64,000 bases of DNA from Dehalococcoidia bacterium (lineage in GTDB: Bacteria > Chloroflexota > Dehalococcoidia > Tepidiformales > Tepidiformaceae). Position 1 is the stretch's first letter. Each line of letters begins with the position of its first letter. The position numbers were made by a program, and so were the translations under genes. The stretch spans positions 62,001 through 126,000 of the forward strand of contig PQAO01000024.1 in assembly GCA_003104995.1 (NCBI GenBank), read 5' to 3'. A model generated the notes under the pieces. The model did no database searches and was not told the origin of the DNA. It saw only the letters and a list, made by a program, of their open reading frames with translations. Shown in pieces: positions 44,465 through 52,661 of this stretch.

Positions 44465-45139
44465 ATGCCAGGCAGACTCGCAGGCAAGCGCGTGCTCATC
44501 ACCCAGGCCCCGGACTACATGGGCCCGGCCATCATCGAGCTCTTCCGGGAGGAAGGCGCCGCCGTCATTGCCGATTCCAGCGACCTCACCCCGGCCGACG
44601 CGCCGGCACGGGTGGTCGCGGCCGCGGGCGAAATCGACGTGCTGGTTGCCAACCTGGCACTGCGGCCCCGCCGCGCCCCGGTCCAGGCGATCGATGATGC
44701 GGACTGGCTGGCCCTGTTCGACACGCTGGTCCATCCCCTGATGCGCCTTGTCCGTGCCGCCCTCCCCCAAATGATCGAGCGGCGCGCCGGGAAGATTGTG
44801 GCGGTCACCAGCGCGGCGCCGCTACGGGGCATTCCCAACGTTGCGGGCTACGTCGCGGCCCGGGGCGCCCAGAACGCGTTCATCAAGACGGTTGGGCTGG
44901 AAGTGGCGCGCCACAACATCCAGGTCAACGCGATCGCACAGAACTACGTGGAAAACAACTTCTACTATCCGCCGGAGCTGACCGGCGACCCGGAGATGCT
45001 CGCCCGGATGGAGGCTGCCATCCCGCTCGGCCGGCTCGCCAAAGCGCGCGAATCGGCCGAACTCGCGCTGTACCTTGCGTCCGATGCCTCGGACTTCATG
45101 GCCGGCCAAGTCATTCCGTTCGCGGGCGGCTGGGCCTGA
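44465..45139 (+). CDS. Halohydrin-dehalogenase-like SDR
   Basis: The 224-residue protein has the SDR fold but not the SDR active site. The catalytic triad reads Ser116, Tyr129, Arg133 (S-x12-Y-x3-R), the halohydrin dehalogenase signature, where SDR oxidoreductases have Y-x3-K. The NAD-binding TGxxxGxG is replaced by TQAPDYMG, which fits the T-x4-F-x-G halide-site motif with Tyr for Phe. The later NYVENNFYYPPEL and FAGGWA segments also recall HheC. Such enzymes cleave vicinal haloalcohols to epoxides, cofactor-free. GGAGGG precedes the ATG; it is probably co-transcribed with the acyl-CoA dehydrogenase. Confidence 0.8.
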   Translation: MPGRLAGKRVLITQAPDYMGPAIIELFREEGAAVIADSSDLTPADAPARVVAAAGEIDVLVANLALRPRRAPVQAIDDADWLALFDTLVHPLMRLVRAALPQMIERRAGKIVAVTSAAPLRGIPNVAGYVAARGAQNAFIKTVGLEVARHNIQVNAIAQNYVENNFYYPPELTGDPEMLARMEAAIPLGRLAKARESAELALYLASDASDFMAGQVIPFAGGWA

Positions 45140-45142
45140 GGT

Positions 45143-45601
45143 TCAGATCGGGAAGTGCACCCAGGTCCGCCACTTCGCCGGGTCGGGTTCGCGCTCGGGA
45201 TCGGTCTCGTAAACCTCCCACATGGCGCCCGTGACGACCTTGCCGTTCTCGCCGAGCCACTCCGTCACCGCCGTGTAGGCGGCTTCCATCCCATCGTATG
45301 GGCCGACGTACAGTGTCTTCGCGACCGTCGTAGCCGGGCGGATCCCGGCGATGATTGGGCTGCTCGCTTCGACCAGGGCCGCGACGGGTACGCCCACCTC
45401 GAACTCGACCTCCTCGGGGCCGACGCCCAGGTAGCGCGCCCAGGGCGGCCCGATAGGGGTCACGCTGTTCGCTTCGAGCCAGCCGAAGAGCTGTCCGAAG
45501 AGCAGGCCCATGTGCTGGCCGATGTCCGCCATGCGGACGGTGGTGCGGACGGCGACATATGGTTGCCGCGGCTGTTGTTCGACTTCGATGGTGTACGTCA
45601 T
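45143..45601 (-). CDS. GyrI-like small-molecule-binding protein
   Basis: The 152-residue protein is a stand-alone GyrI-like/AraC effector-binding domain: YTIEVEQQPRQPYVAVRTTVRM at the N-terminus, GPPWARYLG, FEVGVPVAA, and a KTLYVGPYDGMEAAYTAVTEWLGE stretch split by the conserved Tyr-x-Gly. No HTH is attached. Members bind drugs or metabolites, or inhibit gyrase. GAGGT lies upstream of the ATG. Convergent with the SDR, whose stop is 3 bp away. Confidence 0.87.
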   Translation of the reverse strand: MTYTIEVEQQPRQPYVAVRTTVRMADIGQHMGLLFGQLFGWLEANSVTPIGPPWARYLGVGPEEVEFEVGVPVAALVEASSPIIAGIRPATTVAKTLYVGPYDGMEAAYTAVTEWLGENGKVVTGAMWEVYETDPEREPDPAKWRTWVHFPI

Positions 45602-45639
45602 GAAGGACCTCGGCGCGGATGGGCGCGTGCGTGATTATC

Positions 45640-45753
45640 CCCGTGCCAGGGGGCCCGCCGGCAGGTGCAACGGGCTCTCCCTCGGGGTCCGGTTGGCCGG
45701 ACTGAAGGACGCCGGGGAATAGGGAAGGCCCGGTGGAGCGGACACCGGGCCTT
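45640..45753 (+). other. Candidate structured RNA between divergent genes
   Basis: The 311-bp gap between gyrI-like and sirtuin genes contains three successive inverted repeats: TGCC...GGCA, GTCCGG-TTGG-CCGGAC, and a perfect 11-bp stem AAGGCCCGGTG/CACCGGGCCTT at 45725-45753 followed by CTTCG. A terminator-like hairpin is unexpected between divergent genes, so a short RNA may end here. No known riboswitch motif was recognised. Confidence 0.3.
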
Positions 45754-45877
45754 CGCGGCCGGAGACTGAGTCGTCCGGCTAATGGATCGGCGGGAGCCAC
45801 GAGCGGAATGGCGTCCCGCGCCGTTGCGGAAAGTACCGAAACCGGGTGCCGCTCGTCAATCGTTAACGACGAAATCT

Positions 45878-45905
45878 TTGCATTTTGCGGCAGTCCGGGT
45901 AGCCT
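45878..45905 (+). promoter_or_regulatory. Sirtuin promoter, leaderless type
   Basis: TTGCAT and TAGCCT are 16 bp apart; the -10 box ends 7 nt before the GTG start and no ribosome-binding site lies between. The surrounding TTAACGACGAAATC stretch is AT-rich against its neighbours. Confidence 0.6.
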
Positions 45906-45912
45906 TCTTATC

Positions 45913-46677
45913 GTGACAGATCTGGAAACCATCGAGCGCGTCGCCGGCTGGCTGCGCGAATCGTCGTACACGGTAGTGCTCACCGGCGCCGGGATCAGCA
46001 CGGAGTCCGGGATCCCGGACTTCCGCGGCCCGCAGGGCGTATGGACCAAGAACCCTGGTGCCGAGCGGGCTGCCACCATCCAGAACTTCATGGCAAACCG
46101 CGACTCGCGCGTACGCTCCTGGCAGAATCGCATCTCCAACAACACCTGGGCGGACGCGCAGCCGAACGCCGGGCACATCGCCCTCGCCACCCTCGAGCGC
46201 AAGGGCAAGCTCGACACGCTTGTGACGCAGAACATCGACAGCCTCCACCTGAAGGCCGGCAGCTCCCAGTCGCGCATCATCGAAATCCATGGGACGGTGC
46301 GGGATTTCGTATGCATGGGCTGCGGTGAACGCGGCCCGATCGAGCGCGTCCTCGACCGGGTGCGGGCCGGTGAGGAAGATCCGCCCTGCCGGACCTGCGG
46401 CGGGATCCTCAAGTCCGCCACCATCTCGTTCGGGCAGAACCTGGTGCCAGAGGACCTCGAACGCGCCGAACGGGCCGCCTCCGAGTGCGAATGCTTCCTG
46501 GCGGTCGGCACGTCGCTGACGGTGTACCCGGTGGCGCTCCTTCCCGAAATGGCCCTCCGCAACGGCGCCCGGCTCGTCATCCTGAACGCGCAGGACACGC
46601 CGTACGACCAGATCGCCCACGAGGTCATCAGCGAACAGATCGGCGACGTGCTTCCCCGGATCGTCGACGCGGTCTGA
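45913..46677 (+). CDS. NAD-dependent protein deacylase (sirtuin)
   Basis: The 254-residue enzyme has the Sir2 motifs [16 protein letters not shown] (NAD site), [19 protein letters not shown] with the catalytic His, and a zinc ribbon of two Cys pairs (CMGCGERG and CRTCGG). The late motifs [14 protein letters not shown] and [10 protein letters not shown] complete the Rossmann fold. It removes acyl groups from lysines using NAD. The GTG is supported by the leaderless promoter; upstream in-frame sequence is not Sir2-like. Confidence 0.93.
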   Translation: MTDLETIERVAGWLRESSYTVVLTGAGISTESGIPDFRGPQGVWTKNPGAERAATIQNFMANRDSRVRSWQNRISNNTWADAQPNAGHIALATLERKGKLDTLVTQNIDSLHLKAGSSQSRIIEIHGTVRDFVCMGCGERGPIERVLDRVRAGEEDPPCRTCGGILKSATISFGQNLVPEDLERAERAASECECFLAVGTSLTVYPVALLPEMALRNGARLVILNAQDTPYDQIAHEVISEQIGDVLPRIVDAV

Positions 46678-46732
46678 CCCCGCGGGACCGGTTCTGGTAC
46701 GCTCCGGCGCAAGTTCGCTGGAGGATTCCCCC

Positions 46733-47959
46733 ATGGCCATCGCCGAAGCATCCGCCCCAACCGAGTTGGGCCTCGATCCCACCCGTCTGGGCTACCTCGA
46801 CGCTCACCTCAAGGGGTACGTCGACTCTGGCAAGATGGCCGGGACCCTCGCCCTCGTAGCACGGGGCGGAGAAATCGGACACCTTGCGGCGTACGGGCTG
46901 GCCGATCGCGAACGCAACAAGCCCATGGCGCGCGACACGATCTTCCGGATCTACTCGATGTCCAAGCCGATCACCTCGATAGCGCTCATGCAGCTGTACG
47001 AGCGCGGCCTCTTCCAGGTCGACGACCCGGTGGACAAGTACATCCCCGAGTGGAAGAACCAGCGCGTCTATGTGATGGGCAACGGCCCGGCGATGGTGAC
47101 GAAGCCGGTGACGCGCCCGATGACCATCCGGGACCTGCTCTCGCACCAGTCGGGGCTCACCTATGGCTTCCTCGAACGTACGAACGTCGACGCGATGTAT
47201 CGAAACAACGGCATCGGCCAGATCGAGACGCGCGGCACCCTGCGCGAGATGGTCCAGGCGCTGGCGGAGTTGCCCCTGGAGTTCTCTCCGGGCGACGCCT
47301 GGAACTATTCGGTCTCGACCGACATCTGCGGCTACCTGGTCGAGGCGATCAGCGGTCAACGTTTCGATGACTACCTCCAGGCAAACATCTTCGGCCCGCT
47401 TGGCATGGGCGATACCGGCTTCCACGTCCCGCAGGCGAAAGCCCACCGGCTGGCTGCGAACTACGGTGTCGCCCCGGACGGCATCCGCCTCATCGATGAC
47501 CCGGCGACAAGCACCTACCTCACGCCGCCCACCTTCCTTTCCGGCGGGGGCGGGCTCGTCTCGACGATCGACGACTACCTGGTGTTCTGCCAGGCGCTCG
47601 TCAACGGCGGCGAGGTCAACGGCACGCGCATCATCGGGCGGAAGACGCTCGAACTCATGACCTCGAACCACCTGCCGGAGGGCAAAGACCTGGCCGCCCA
47701 CGCCATGGGCCGCTGGGCCGAGACGACGTTCTCCGGGATCGGGTTTGGGCTCGGATTTTCGGTGACGCTCGACCCGGCGAAGTCGCAGATCTCGGGTACT
47801 CCGGGCGAGTTTTCCTGGGGCGGCGCGGCCAGCACGGTGTTCTGGATCGACCCGATCGAGGACCTGGTCTTCATCTTCATGACGCAGTTGATGCCATCGT
47901 CGCACTACAACATCCGGCGGGAGCTGCGGGCGATCGTGTACTCGGCCCTGGCGGACTGA
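46733..47959 (+). CDS. Serine hydrolase, class C beta-lactamase/esterase family (2)
   Basis: The 408-residue enzyme carries the SxxK motif YSMSKPITS (about residues 77-83), the Tyr motif YSVSTDI (about 195) and the late [13 protein letters not shown] in place of KTG/HxG. It is an EstB-type carboxylesterase or peptidase-like hydrolase without a signal peptide. TGGAGGA lies 8 nt before the ATG. Only about a third of it resembles the family member at 41.3 kb, so they are old paralogues. A REP-like repeat starts at its stop codon. Confidence 0.92.
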   Translation: MAIAEASAPTELGLDPTRLGYLDAHLKGYVDSGKMAGTLALVARGGEIGHLAAYGLADRERNKPMARDTIFRIYSMSKPITSIALMQLYERGLFQVDDPVDKYIPEWKNQRVYVMGNGPAMVTKPVTRPMTIRDLLSHQSGLTYGFLERTNVDAMYRNNGIGQIETRGTLREMVQALAELPLEFSPGDAWNYSVSTDICGYLVEAISGQRFDDYLQANIFGPLGMGDTGFHVPQAKAHRLAANYGVAPDGIRLIDDPATSTYLTPPTFLSGGGGLVSTIDDYLVFCQALVNGGEVNGTRIIGRKTLELMTSNHLPEGKDLAAHAMGRWAETTFSGIGFGLGFSVTLDPAKSQISGTPGEFSWGGAASTVFWIDPIEDLVFIFMTQLMPSSHYNIRRELRAIVYSALAD

Positions 47960-48011
47960 CGGCCGGATCTATGTTTCCGGGGGTTTGGAGCGGCTGGGAA
48001 AGCACTTCGAC
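47956..48011 (+). repeat. REP-like element A
   Basis: The stretch CTGACGGCCGGATCTATGT, then CCGGGGGTTTGGAGCGGCTGG and ACTTCGAC-like sequence, is shared with element C at 48671-48756 with few changes. It begins at the stop codon of the hydrolase gene. Same orientation as C and D. Confidence 0.8.
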
Positions 48012-48099
48012 ACCGCGGCCGTTTACCGTCAGGGTGGGCCGGTGTGCGAACGATGACCTATCTTCCGCACGTCCTCCGGCTGCCGTAGCGTTCCCACCA

Positions 48100-48540
48100 A
48101 TGGGATTCCGTAACCTGTCCGCCGAAGAGATCGACCTCGTGCTCGACAAGGAGCGCATTGTCCGCATCGCGTTTGCCGCCGATGGCGAGCAGTTCGTGGT
48201 GCCCGTGTTCTACGCCTGGTACAGCGACACGCTGTGCGGATTGACCACCCCCGGCCGCAAGACGGCCATGGCCGCGCGGAACGCGGACGTGGGCTTCCAG
48301 GTCGACAGCACGGTCATGACGGGACCGTGGGAGTGGGCGAGCGTGGTGGGGCAGGGCACGTTCGAACAGGTAACCGACCCGGGGGAGTACGGCCCGTTCG
48401 CGGCTGTACTCCAGAGGAAGCTCGTGGATGCGCCGCGGTGGGCGGCGACGATGCTCCAGGCGCGTTTCGAGGAACTGGGGGTGTATGCGTGGCGGATCAG
48501 GCCGGCCAACCTCCACGGCCGCGCCCACGGACCGGAGTGA
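48100..48540 (+). CDS. PNPOx-like FMN-binding split-barrel protein
   Basis: The 146-residue protein is a pyridoxamine-phosphate-oxidase-like barrel: LSAEEIDLVLDKERIVRIAFAADG, FVVPVFYAWYSDTLCGLTTPGRKTAMAARNADV. The GRKTAMAARN segment, after the third strand, is typical of the FMN-phosphate contact in this group. It is not close to the pair at 7.5-8.4 kb. A TAGCGT box ends 8 nt before the ATG and no RBS is visible. Boxed in by REP-like elements on both sides. Confidence 0.88.
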   Translation: MGFRNLSAEEIDLVLDKERIVRIAFAADGEQFVVPVFYAWYSDTLCGLTTPGRKTAMAARNADVGFQVDSTVMTGPWEWASVVGQGTFEQVTDPGEYGPFAAVLQRKLVDAPRWAATMLQARFEELGVYAWRIRPANLHGRAHGPE

Positions 48541-48574
48541 AGGCGCTCTTGGATCCGAAAACCGGCCGCCGCCC

Positions 48575-48606
48575 GGGCACATAGATCCGACCGTCAGGGA
48601 GGTGCG
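48575..48606 (-). repeat. REP-like element B (inverted)
   Basis: This is the core CACCTCCCTGACGGTCGG plus ATCTATGT on the minus strand. Together with element C it forms a pair of inverted REPs about 85 bp apart, as in REP doublets. Confidence 0.85.
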
Positions 48607-48670
48607 CTTTCGGCACGCCCGGGACGCTGGCCATCCAGGCATGCTGAGCTTGGGGCCGGATGTGGACGCG

Positions 48671-48756
48671 AGGGGTGGGAGCGACATCGCACCTCCCTGA
48701 CGGTCGGATCTATGTCGCCGGGGGGTTTGGAGCGGCTGGAGCAGTACTTCGACAGG
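48671..48756 (+). repeat. REP-like element C
   Basis: The 86-bp unit holds AGGGGTGGGAGCGACATCGC, then the core CACCTCCCTGACGGTCGG, then the GGGGGTTTGGAGCGGCTGG tail shared with element A. Its first 47 bases are repeated exactly at the start of D, giving an 86-bp tandem period. Confidence 0.88.
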
Positions 48757-48809
48757 AGGGGTGGGAGCGACATCGCACCTCCCTGACGGTCGGATCTATG
48801 TCCCCGGGA
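48757..48809 (+). repeat. REP-like element D
   Basis: Direct tandem copy of C, identical over the first 47 bases and then ending in CCCCGGGAG 10 bp from the stop codon of the tyrosine transposase gene. Confidence 0.88.
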
Positions 48810-48818
48810 GTGGTCAGG

Positions 48819-49340
48819 CTACATCTCCGTGGTCCACCGGAGGCCGCCAATGTCCGGGCCCTGGCCTTCCAGCACGTACGTTGCTGCGTCGAGGATGTCG
48901 CGCTCGGTCCAGAGGTATCTTGTACTCCCGTGCCGTGTCCACACCTTCTCCTGGGAACCTACGAGCCGGGCTTCGCGGAGGCGGCGTGTTGCCCAGGACT
49001 TGAACGCGTTCATCATCCTTTCGGGCGTTGCGGGCCCGGACACGACGATGTGCACGTGGTTGGTCCGGACGTTGAGCGCATGGAGGCGCCAGTTGTGGTG
49101 TGAACAAACCCCGCGGGCGGCATCCGCGACAGCTTGGCGTTGTTCTCCATGGAGCGTCATCGCCGTCGAAAGCAGAACTTGCCGCTCGCGGCCCTCACGG
49201 CCCTGGTCTGGCAAGAGTTCGCGGACTCCCGCGCCGGCAGCGCGAAGCCGCTCGACCGAGCCGCGCTCGTCGCCGTGGAGGCGCTCACCGTAAGTCGTGA
49301 ACGTGATGAAGTAGCCTGCCGGGGAGTTGGCGTGGGTCAT
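48819..49340 (-). CDS. REP-associated tyrosine transposase (RAYT, Y1/HUH family)
   Basis: The 173-residue protein has the single HUH motif NHVHIVVSG (about 94-102) and a catalytic-type Tyr in DAATYVLEG (Tyr155) close to the C-terminus. The order and the YFITFTTYGERLHGD start are those of the TnpA_REP/IS200-like RAYT group. RAYTs nick and join single strands at REP sequences and are thought to spread REPs. REP-like elements lie on both sides (A-D downstream, E upstream), which strongly supports the pairing. A TTG two codons earlier is an alternative start. The gene appears intact. Confidence 0.92.
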   Translation of the reverse strand: MTHANSPAGYFITFTTYGERLHGDERGSVERLRAAGAGVRELLPDQGREGRERQVLLSTAMTLHGEQRQAVADAARGVCSHHNWRLHALNVRTNHVHIVVSGPATPERMMNAFKSWATRRLREARLVGSQEKVWTRHGSTRYLWTERDILDAATYVLEGQGPDIGGLRWTTEM

Positions 49341-49348
49341 ACCCAAAG

Positions 49349-49375
49349 GCCTCCCTTTCGGTCGGATCCACGGCC
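49349..49375 (+). repeat. REP-like element E (diverged)
   Basis: GCCTCCCTTTCGGTCGGATC matches the REP core CACCTCCCTGACGGTCGG with three differences. It lies 9 bp upstream of the transposase start, so the gene is bracketed by REP copies. Confidence 0.65.
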
Positions 49376-49385
49376 TGGCGGCGCG

Positions 49386-50426
49386 TTACACCGGGAGCCA
49401 GTAGAGCTTGCCGGCGCGCATCACCTTCGAGACGCGGCCGGTCTCGAACAGGTATTCCATGTGGGCGATCGTCTCGCCGACGGCGGCGCGCTGCATGTGG
49501 GCCTCGAAGTCGGCGAGAGAACCGGTGGCCCACTTGACTCTGCCGGCGACTTCCCACGCGGTCGAGCCCCCGCGGTCGACGCAGTTCACCATCTCATCGA
49601 GGCGGACTTTGTGGTGATCTTCGATTTCGCGGAGGCGCTTCTTGAGGTCGTGGATTTCGAATTCGTGCGCCGGGAGGACGATCTCGACATCCAGGTCTTC
49701 GAGGAGTTCGAGGGAGCGCATGTAGTCGCCGAGCGGGCTGCCGTGGGTCTGGGCGTGGATGCTCACGTTGGGGGTGATGGTCGGGAGCACGTGGTCGCCG
49801 GTGAGGAGGATCTTGCGGTTCGGCTCGTAGAGGCAGATGTGCCCGGGCGAGTGGCCCGGCGTCCAGATGATCTCGAAGTCGAAGTCGCCGACCTTGAACG
49901 TCTCGCCGCCCTTCACCTCGGTGTCGGCGGGGACCGGGGCCACGTTTCCAAGCATGCCCATCGAACCGCGGGCCATGGTCGGGGTGTCCATCGCGGGGAC
50001 GCCGTTGGTCTCCATGAATTTGCCCATCTCGTCCATCAGGCCTTTGGGGGCGAAGTAGCGGGCCGTGATGACTTCGGCGTCCTTTTCGTGGAGGACGATC
50101 TCGCAGCTGGAGAGCTGCTTCAGGCGTCCGGCCATGCCGTAGTGGTCGGGGTGGACGTGGGTGACGACGAGCTTATTGATGTCGTTGGGATGGGAGCCGT
50201 GCTCCTTCATCCCCTCTTCGAGGGCCTGGTAGGCGGTGTCGGTGTTCCAGCCGCAGTCAACCAGGACCGTGTCGTCCCCATCCTTGAGGAGGTAGGGGAG
50301 GACGTAGGGAAGGCCCTTGGTGACGCGGGGGTGCTCCTGGAGGTCGTGGCGGAGGGCCTTAGCGTCGGCGATGGTGAACTGGGGGAACGGCGTAAGCAGC
50401 TGGTAGATGCCGTCGATGATGCGCAT
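49386..50426 (-). CDS. MBL-fold metallo-hydrolase
   Basis: The 346-residue protein has the metallo-beta-lactamase fold: HxHxDH in VVTHVHPDHYGMAG (about residues 86-99), a second ligand His in IIWTPGHSPGHICLYE, Asp in LLTGDHVLP, and a later His in LPAHEFEIHDLKKRL. A C-terminal helical domain of about 80 residues follows, as in the lactonase/thioesterase-like LACTB2 subgroup. It should bind two zinc ions. Substrate unknown. It lies upstream (on the minus strand) of the REP-RAYT cluster. Confidence 0.93.
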   Translation of the reverse strand: MRIIDGIYQLLTPFPQFTIADAKALRHDLQEHPRVTKGLPYVLPYLLKDGDDTVLVDCGWNTDTAYQALEEGMKEHGSHPNDINKLVVTHVHPDHYGMAGRLKQLSSCEIVLHEKDAEVITARYFAPKGLMDEMGKFMETNGVPAMDTPTMARGSMGMLGNVAPVPADTEVKGGETFKVGDFDFEIIWTPGHSPGHICLYEPNRKILLTGDHVLPTITPNVSIHAQTHGSPLGDYMRSLELLEDLDVEIVLPAHEFEIHDLKKRLREIEDHHKVRLDEMVNCVDRGGSTAWEVAGRVKWATGSLADFEAHMQRAAVGETIAHMEYLFETGRVSKVMRAGKLYWLPV

Positions 50427-50520
50427 GTGAACGTTGCCTTCGGGTTGGCTCGCCGCCCCACGCGGGGGTTGGCGGCTGAGGCCGATACTACGCGAGGTTG
50501 TTCACGCGAGGCAAAACACC

Positions 50521-51432
50521 TCAGTTCGAAGAGACGGCGATCGCGAGCGCCAGCAGGAGCCCCAGCATGAGATTGAACCGGGCGGTGGCCTTGAGGACCG
50601 GGTTGAGGGCGCCGCCGGTAGTGCCGCCGATGATGGCCCGGAAGGGACGGACCGCCCAGGGGAGGCTGGCGGGCGCCGCTGCCCATGCCCACTCGGCGGT
50701 GGACAGTATCGAGATGGCGACAGGCACGGCCAGCGCCACCAGCAACAGGATCACGAACCAGGCGCGCGTACCACGATCGCCGAGGATGACTCCGAGGGTG
50801 GTCTTCCCGGTCTTACGGTCGGTCGGAATATCGCGCAGGTTGTTGACCACCAGGATCTGGGTGACGGTGCAGCCCACGGGAACGGCCGCGGCGACAGCGA
50901 GCGCGGGGACGTCACCGGCCTGGACGTAGTACGTGCCCACAACGGCGACGAGCCCGAAGAAGACGAACACGAAAATATCGCCGAGGGCGTGGTAGCCGAT
51001 GGGCCACGGCCCACCCGTGTAGATGATCGCGGCGGCGATGCTCGCGAGCCCCACCGCGACGATCGGCCAGCCGCCGACGTACACGAGATAGACGCCGACG
51101 GCCATGGCAAGGGCGAAGGTCAGCCACATGCCGATGAGCATCTGGCGGGCGCTCACGAAGCCCATCTGGGTCGCGCGCGGCGGGCCGAGACGCTCGCTGG
51201 TATCGGCGCCCTTCTTGAAATCGAAGACATCGTTGGCGAAATTGGCGCCGACCTGGAGGAGGAGGGCGCCAGCGAGGGCAGCCAATGCCGGGAAGAAGTC
51301 GAACACGTCGAGGTGGATGGCCACGCCGATGCCGACCGCGACTGGTGCGACCGCCGCGGTAAGGGTGGGAAGGCGGGTGGCGAGTTTCCACACCTGGAAG
51401 GTGGACGGGCGAGCCGGGGCAACAGCGGTCAC
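50521..51432 (-). CDS. menA: UbiA-family prenyltransferase (MenA-like)
   Basis: The 303-residue membrane enzyme has eight or nine TM helices and both Asp-rich loops: NFANDVFDFKKGAD (NDxxD type, about residues 65-78) and NNLRDIPTDRKTGK (about 195-208). MenA attaches a polyprenyl chain to 1,4-dihydroxy-2-naphthoate. The GTG start overlaps the stop of the UbiE gene (GTGA). Pairing with UbiE strongly suggests menaquinone synthesis, although UbiA homologues with other substrates exist. Confidence 0.88.
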   Translation of the reverse strand: MTAVAPARPSTFQVWKLATRLPTLTAAVAPVAVGIGVAIHLDVFDFFPALAALAGALLLQVGANFANDVFDFKKGADTSERLGPPRATQMGFVSARQMLIGMWLTFALAMAVGVYLVYVGGWPIVAVGLASIAAAIIYTGGPWPIGYHALGDIFVFVFFGLVAVVGTYYVQAGDVPALAVAAAVPVGCTVTQILVVNNLRDIPTDRKTGKTTLGVILGDRGTRAWFVILLLVALAVPVAISILSTAEWAWAAAPASLPWAVRPFRAIIGGTTGGALNPVLKATARFNLMLGLLLALAIAVSSN

Positions 51433-52136
51433 GCGAGCACCGCGCTGACGGACTGGATGGCGCCGAACATGGGCGAGCGCTTCCTGGTGCGGGCGAACCC
51501 GGCCGCCTCGAGCATGGCGCGGAGCTCGGCCTCGGGGGGGAGGTAGGAGGCGGACTGGGGCAAGTACCGGTAGGCCTTGCGGTCGGCGATCAGCCCGCCG
51601 ACGAGGGGGACGACCCGGTTGAAGTAGAGGCCATGGCCGGCGGCGACCATCGGGTTGCGGGGCTTGTCGACTTCGAGCAGGCCGAGGCGGCCACCCGGCT
51701 TGAGCACGCGCGCGAGTTCTTCGAGCACGGGCGGGATGGCAACGAAGTTCCGGAGAGCGAAGCCGGAGACGGCCACGGTGAACGACCCGCCGGCGAAGGG
51801 GAGGCGGAGGGCATCGCCCTGGACGAAGATACCGAGACCGGGGAAGCGCCGGTTGGCAGCATTCAGCATCCCGCGCGAGAAATCGAGGCCAACCGTGGTG
51901 GCGCCGGCCTTACGGCAGATCTCGGCGAAGTCGCCGGTACCGCAGGCGAGGTCGAGGACGAGGTCGCCGGGCCCAACGCGCAGGCGGCGCACGAGCTCGC
52001 GCCGCCAGCGCTGGTCGGCATTGAAGGTCATCAGCCGGTTCACCCGGTCATAGCCCGGCGAGATACGGTCGAACATGTCGCGGACGGCGGCTGCCTTTTC
52101 GGCGGGAGGTGGAAGGGCGGACATCGGTACATTCAT
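51429..52136 (-). CDS. ubiE: Demethylmenaquinone methyltransferase
   Basis: The 235-residue class I methyltransferase has the UbiE/MenG signature: VRDMFDRISPGYDRVNRLMTF at the N-terminus, AdoMet motif VLDLACGTGDFAEI, the SGFALRNF segment and RVLKPGGRLGLLEVDKP, with a C-terminal Y-x-Y-LPQSA-S block. It methylates the ring of demethylmenaquinone in the last step. Translation is coupled to menA by a 4-bp overlap. No ribosome-binding site is obvious before the ATG. Confidence 0.94.
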   Translation of the reverse strand: MNVPMSALPPPAEKAAAVRDMFDRISPGYDRVNRLMTFNADQRWRRELVRRLRVGPGDLVLDLACGTGDFAEICRKAGATTVGLDFSRGMLNAANRRFPGLGIFVQGDALRLPFAGGSFTVAVSGFALRNFVAIPPVLEELARVLKPGGRLGLLEVDKPRNPMVAAGHGLYFNRVVPLVGGLIADRKAYRYLPQSASYLPPEAELRAMLEAAGFARTRKRSPMFGAIQSVSAVLA

Positions 52137-52181
52137 ACCCGATTTCGGGCGTACAGCGTGTGGGCGTGGCGGGAGGCCGCG

Positions 52182-52625
52182 TTAGCCGACGCGTTCAGCG
52201 ATCTTCTTCGGGTTGATGATGCGGGAGAGGAAGAAGCTCACCAGGCTGATGATGACCGCTCCCCAGAAGGCAGCCCAGAAGCTATCGATATCGAACCGGA
52301 TGCTGTCGAACTTCCCGGCGATCCAGGCGGTAAGAGCGAGAAGGGCGGTGTTGATCAGGATGAGGAAGAGGCCGAGGGTGAGGACCAGGGCCGGCAGCGA
52401 GCCGAAAACCATGAGCGGCTTCAGGTAGGCGTTGAGGAGACCGAGGATGAGGGCGACCGCGAGGGTACTCCCCCAGCCTTCGAGGTGGATGCCGCCCACG
52501 AGTCCGGCGGCGACCCACACGGCCACCGCTGTGGTGAGCCAGCGGACGACGAACGCCGCGACCCGGCCCGCACCAGAGGGCTCGCGGTTGCGGCCGCCGA
52601 CAGTCACGACGACGAAATCAGGCAT
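52182..52625 (-). CDS. Four-helix membrane protein, phage-holin-4_2 family
   Basis: The 147-residue protein has a hydrophilic N-terminus and four TM helices (about residues 22-44, 53-72, 78-102, 112-135), with GLLNAYLKPLMVFGSLPALVLTLGLF typical of the holin_4_2/YvlD group. These are chromosomal membrane proteins of unknown function and are not prophage markers. It lies 37 bp after the last signalling gene and may share its transcript. Confidence 0.88.
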   Translation of the reverse strand: MPDFVVVTVGGRNREPSGAGRVAAFVVRWLTTAVAVWVAAGLVGGIHLEGWGSTLAVALILGLLNAYLKPLMVFGSLPALVLTLGLFLILINTALLALTAWIAGKFDSIRFDIDSFWAAFWGAVIISLVSFFLSRIINPKKIAERVG

Positions 52626-52661
52626 CAGCGCCAGTTAACCACGGCGCGGGCGATCTGGCGA

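Noticed and set aside
46733-47959. Antibiotic-resistance beta-lactamase
   Set aside because: The KTG triad is absent, no signal peptide is seen, and the motifs fit EstB-type esterases.
52182-52625. Prophage remnant, from the phage-holin family name
   Set aside because: This family is mostly chromosomal, and there are no other phage genes, integrase or attachment sites around.
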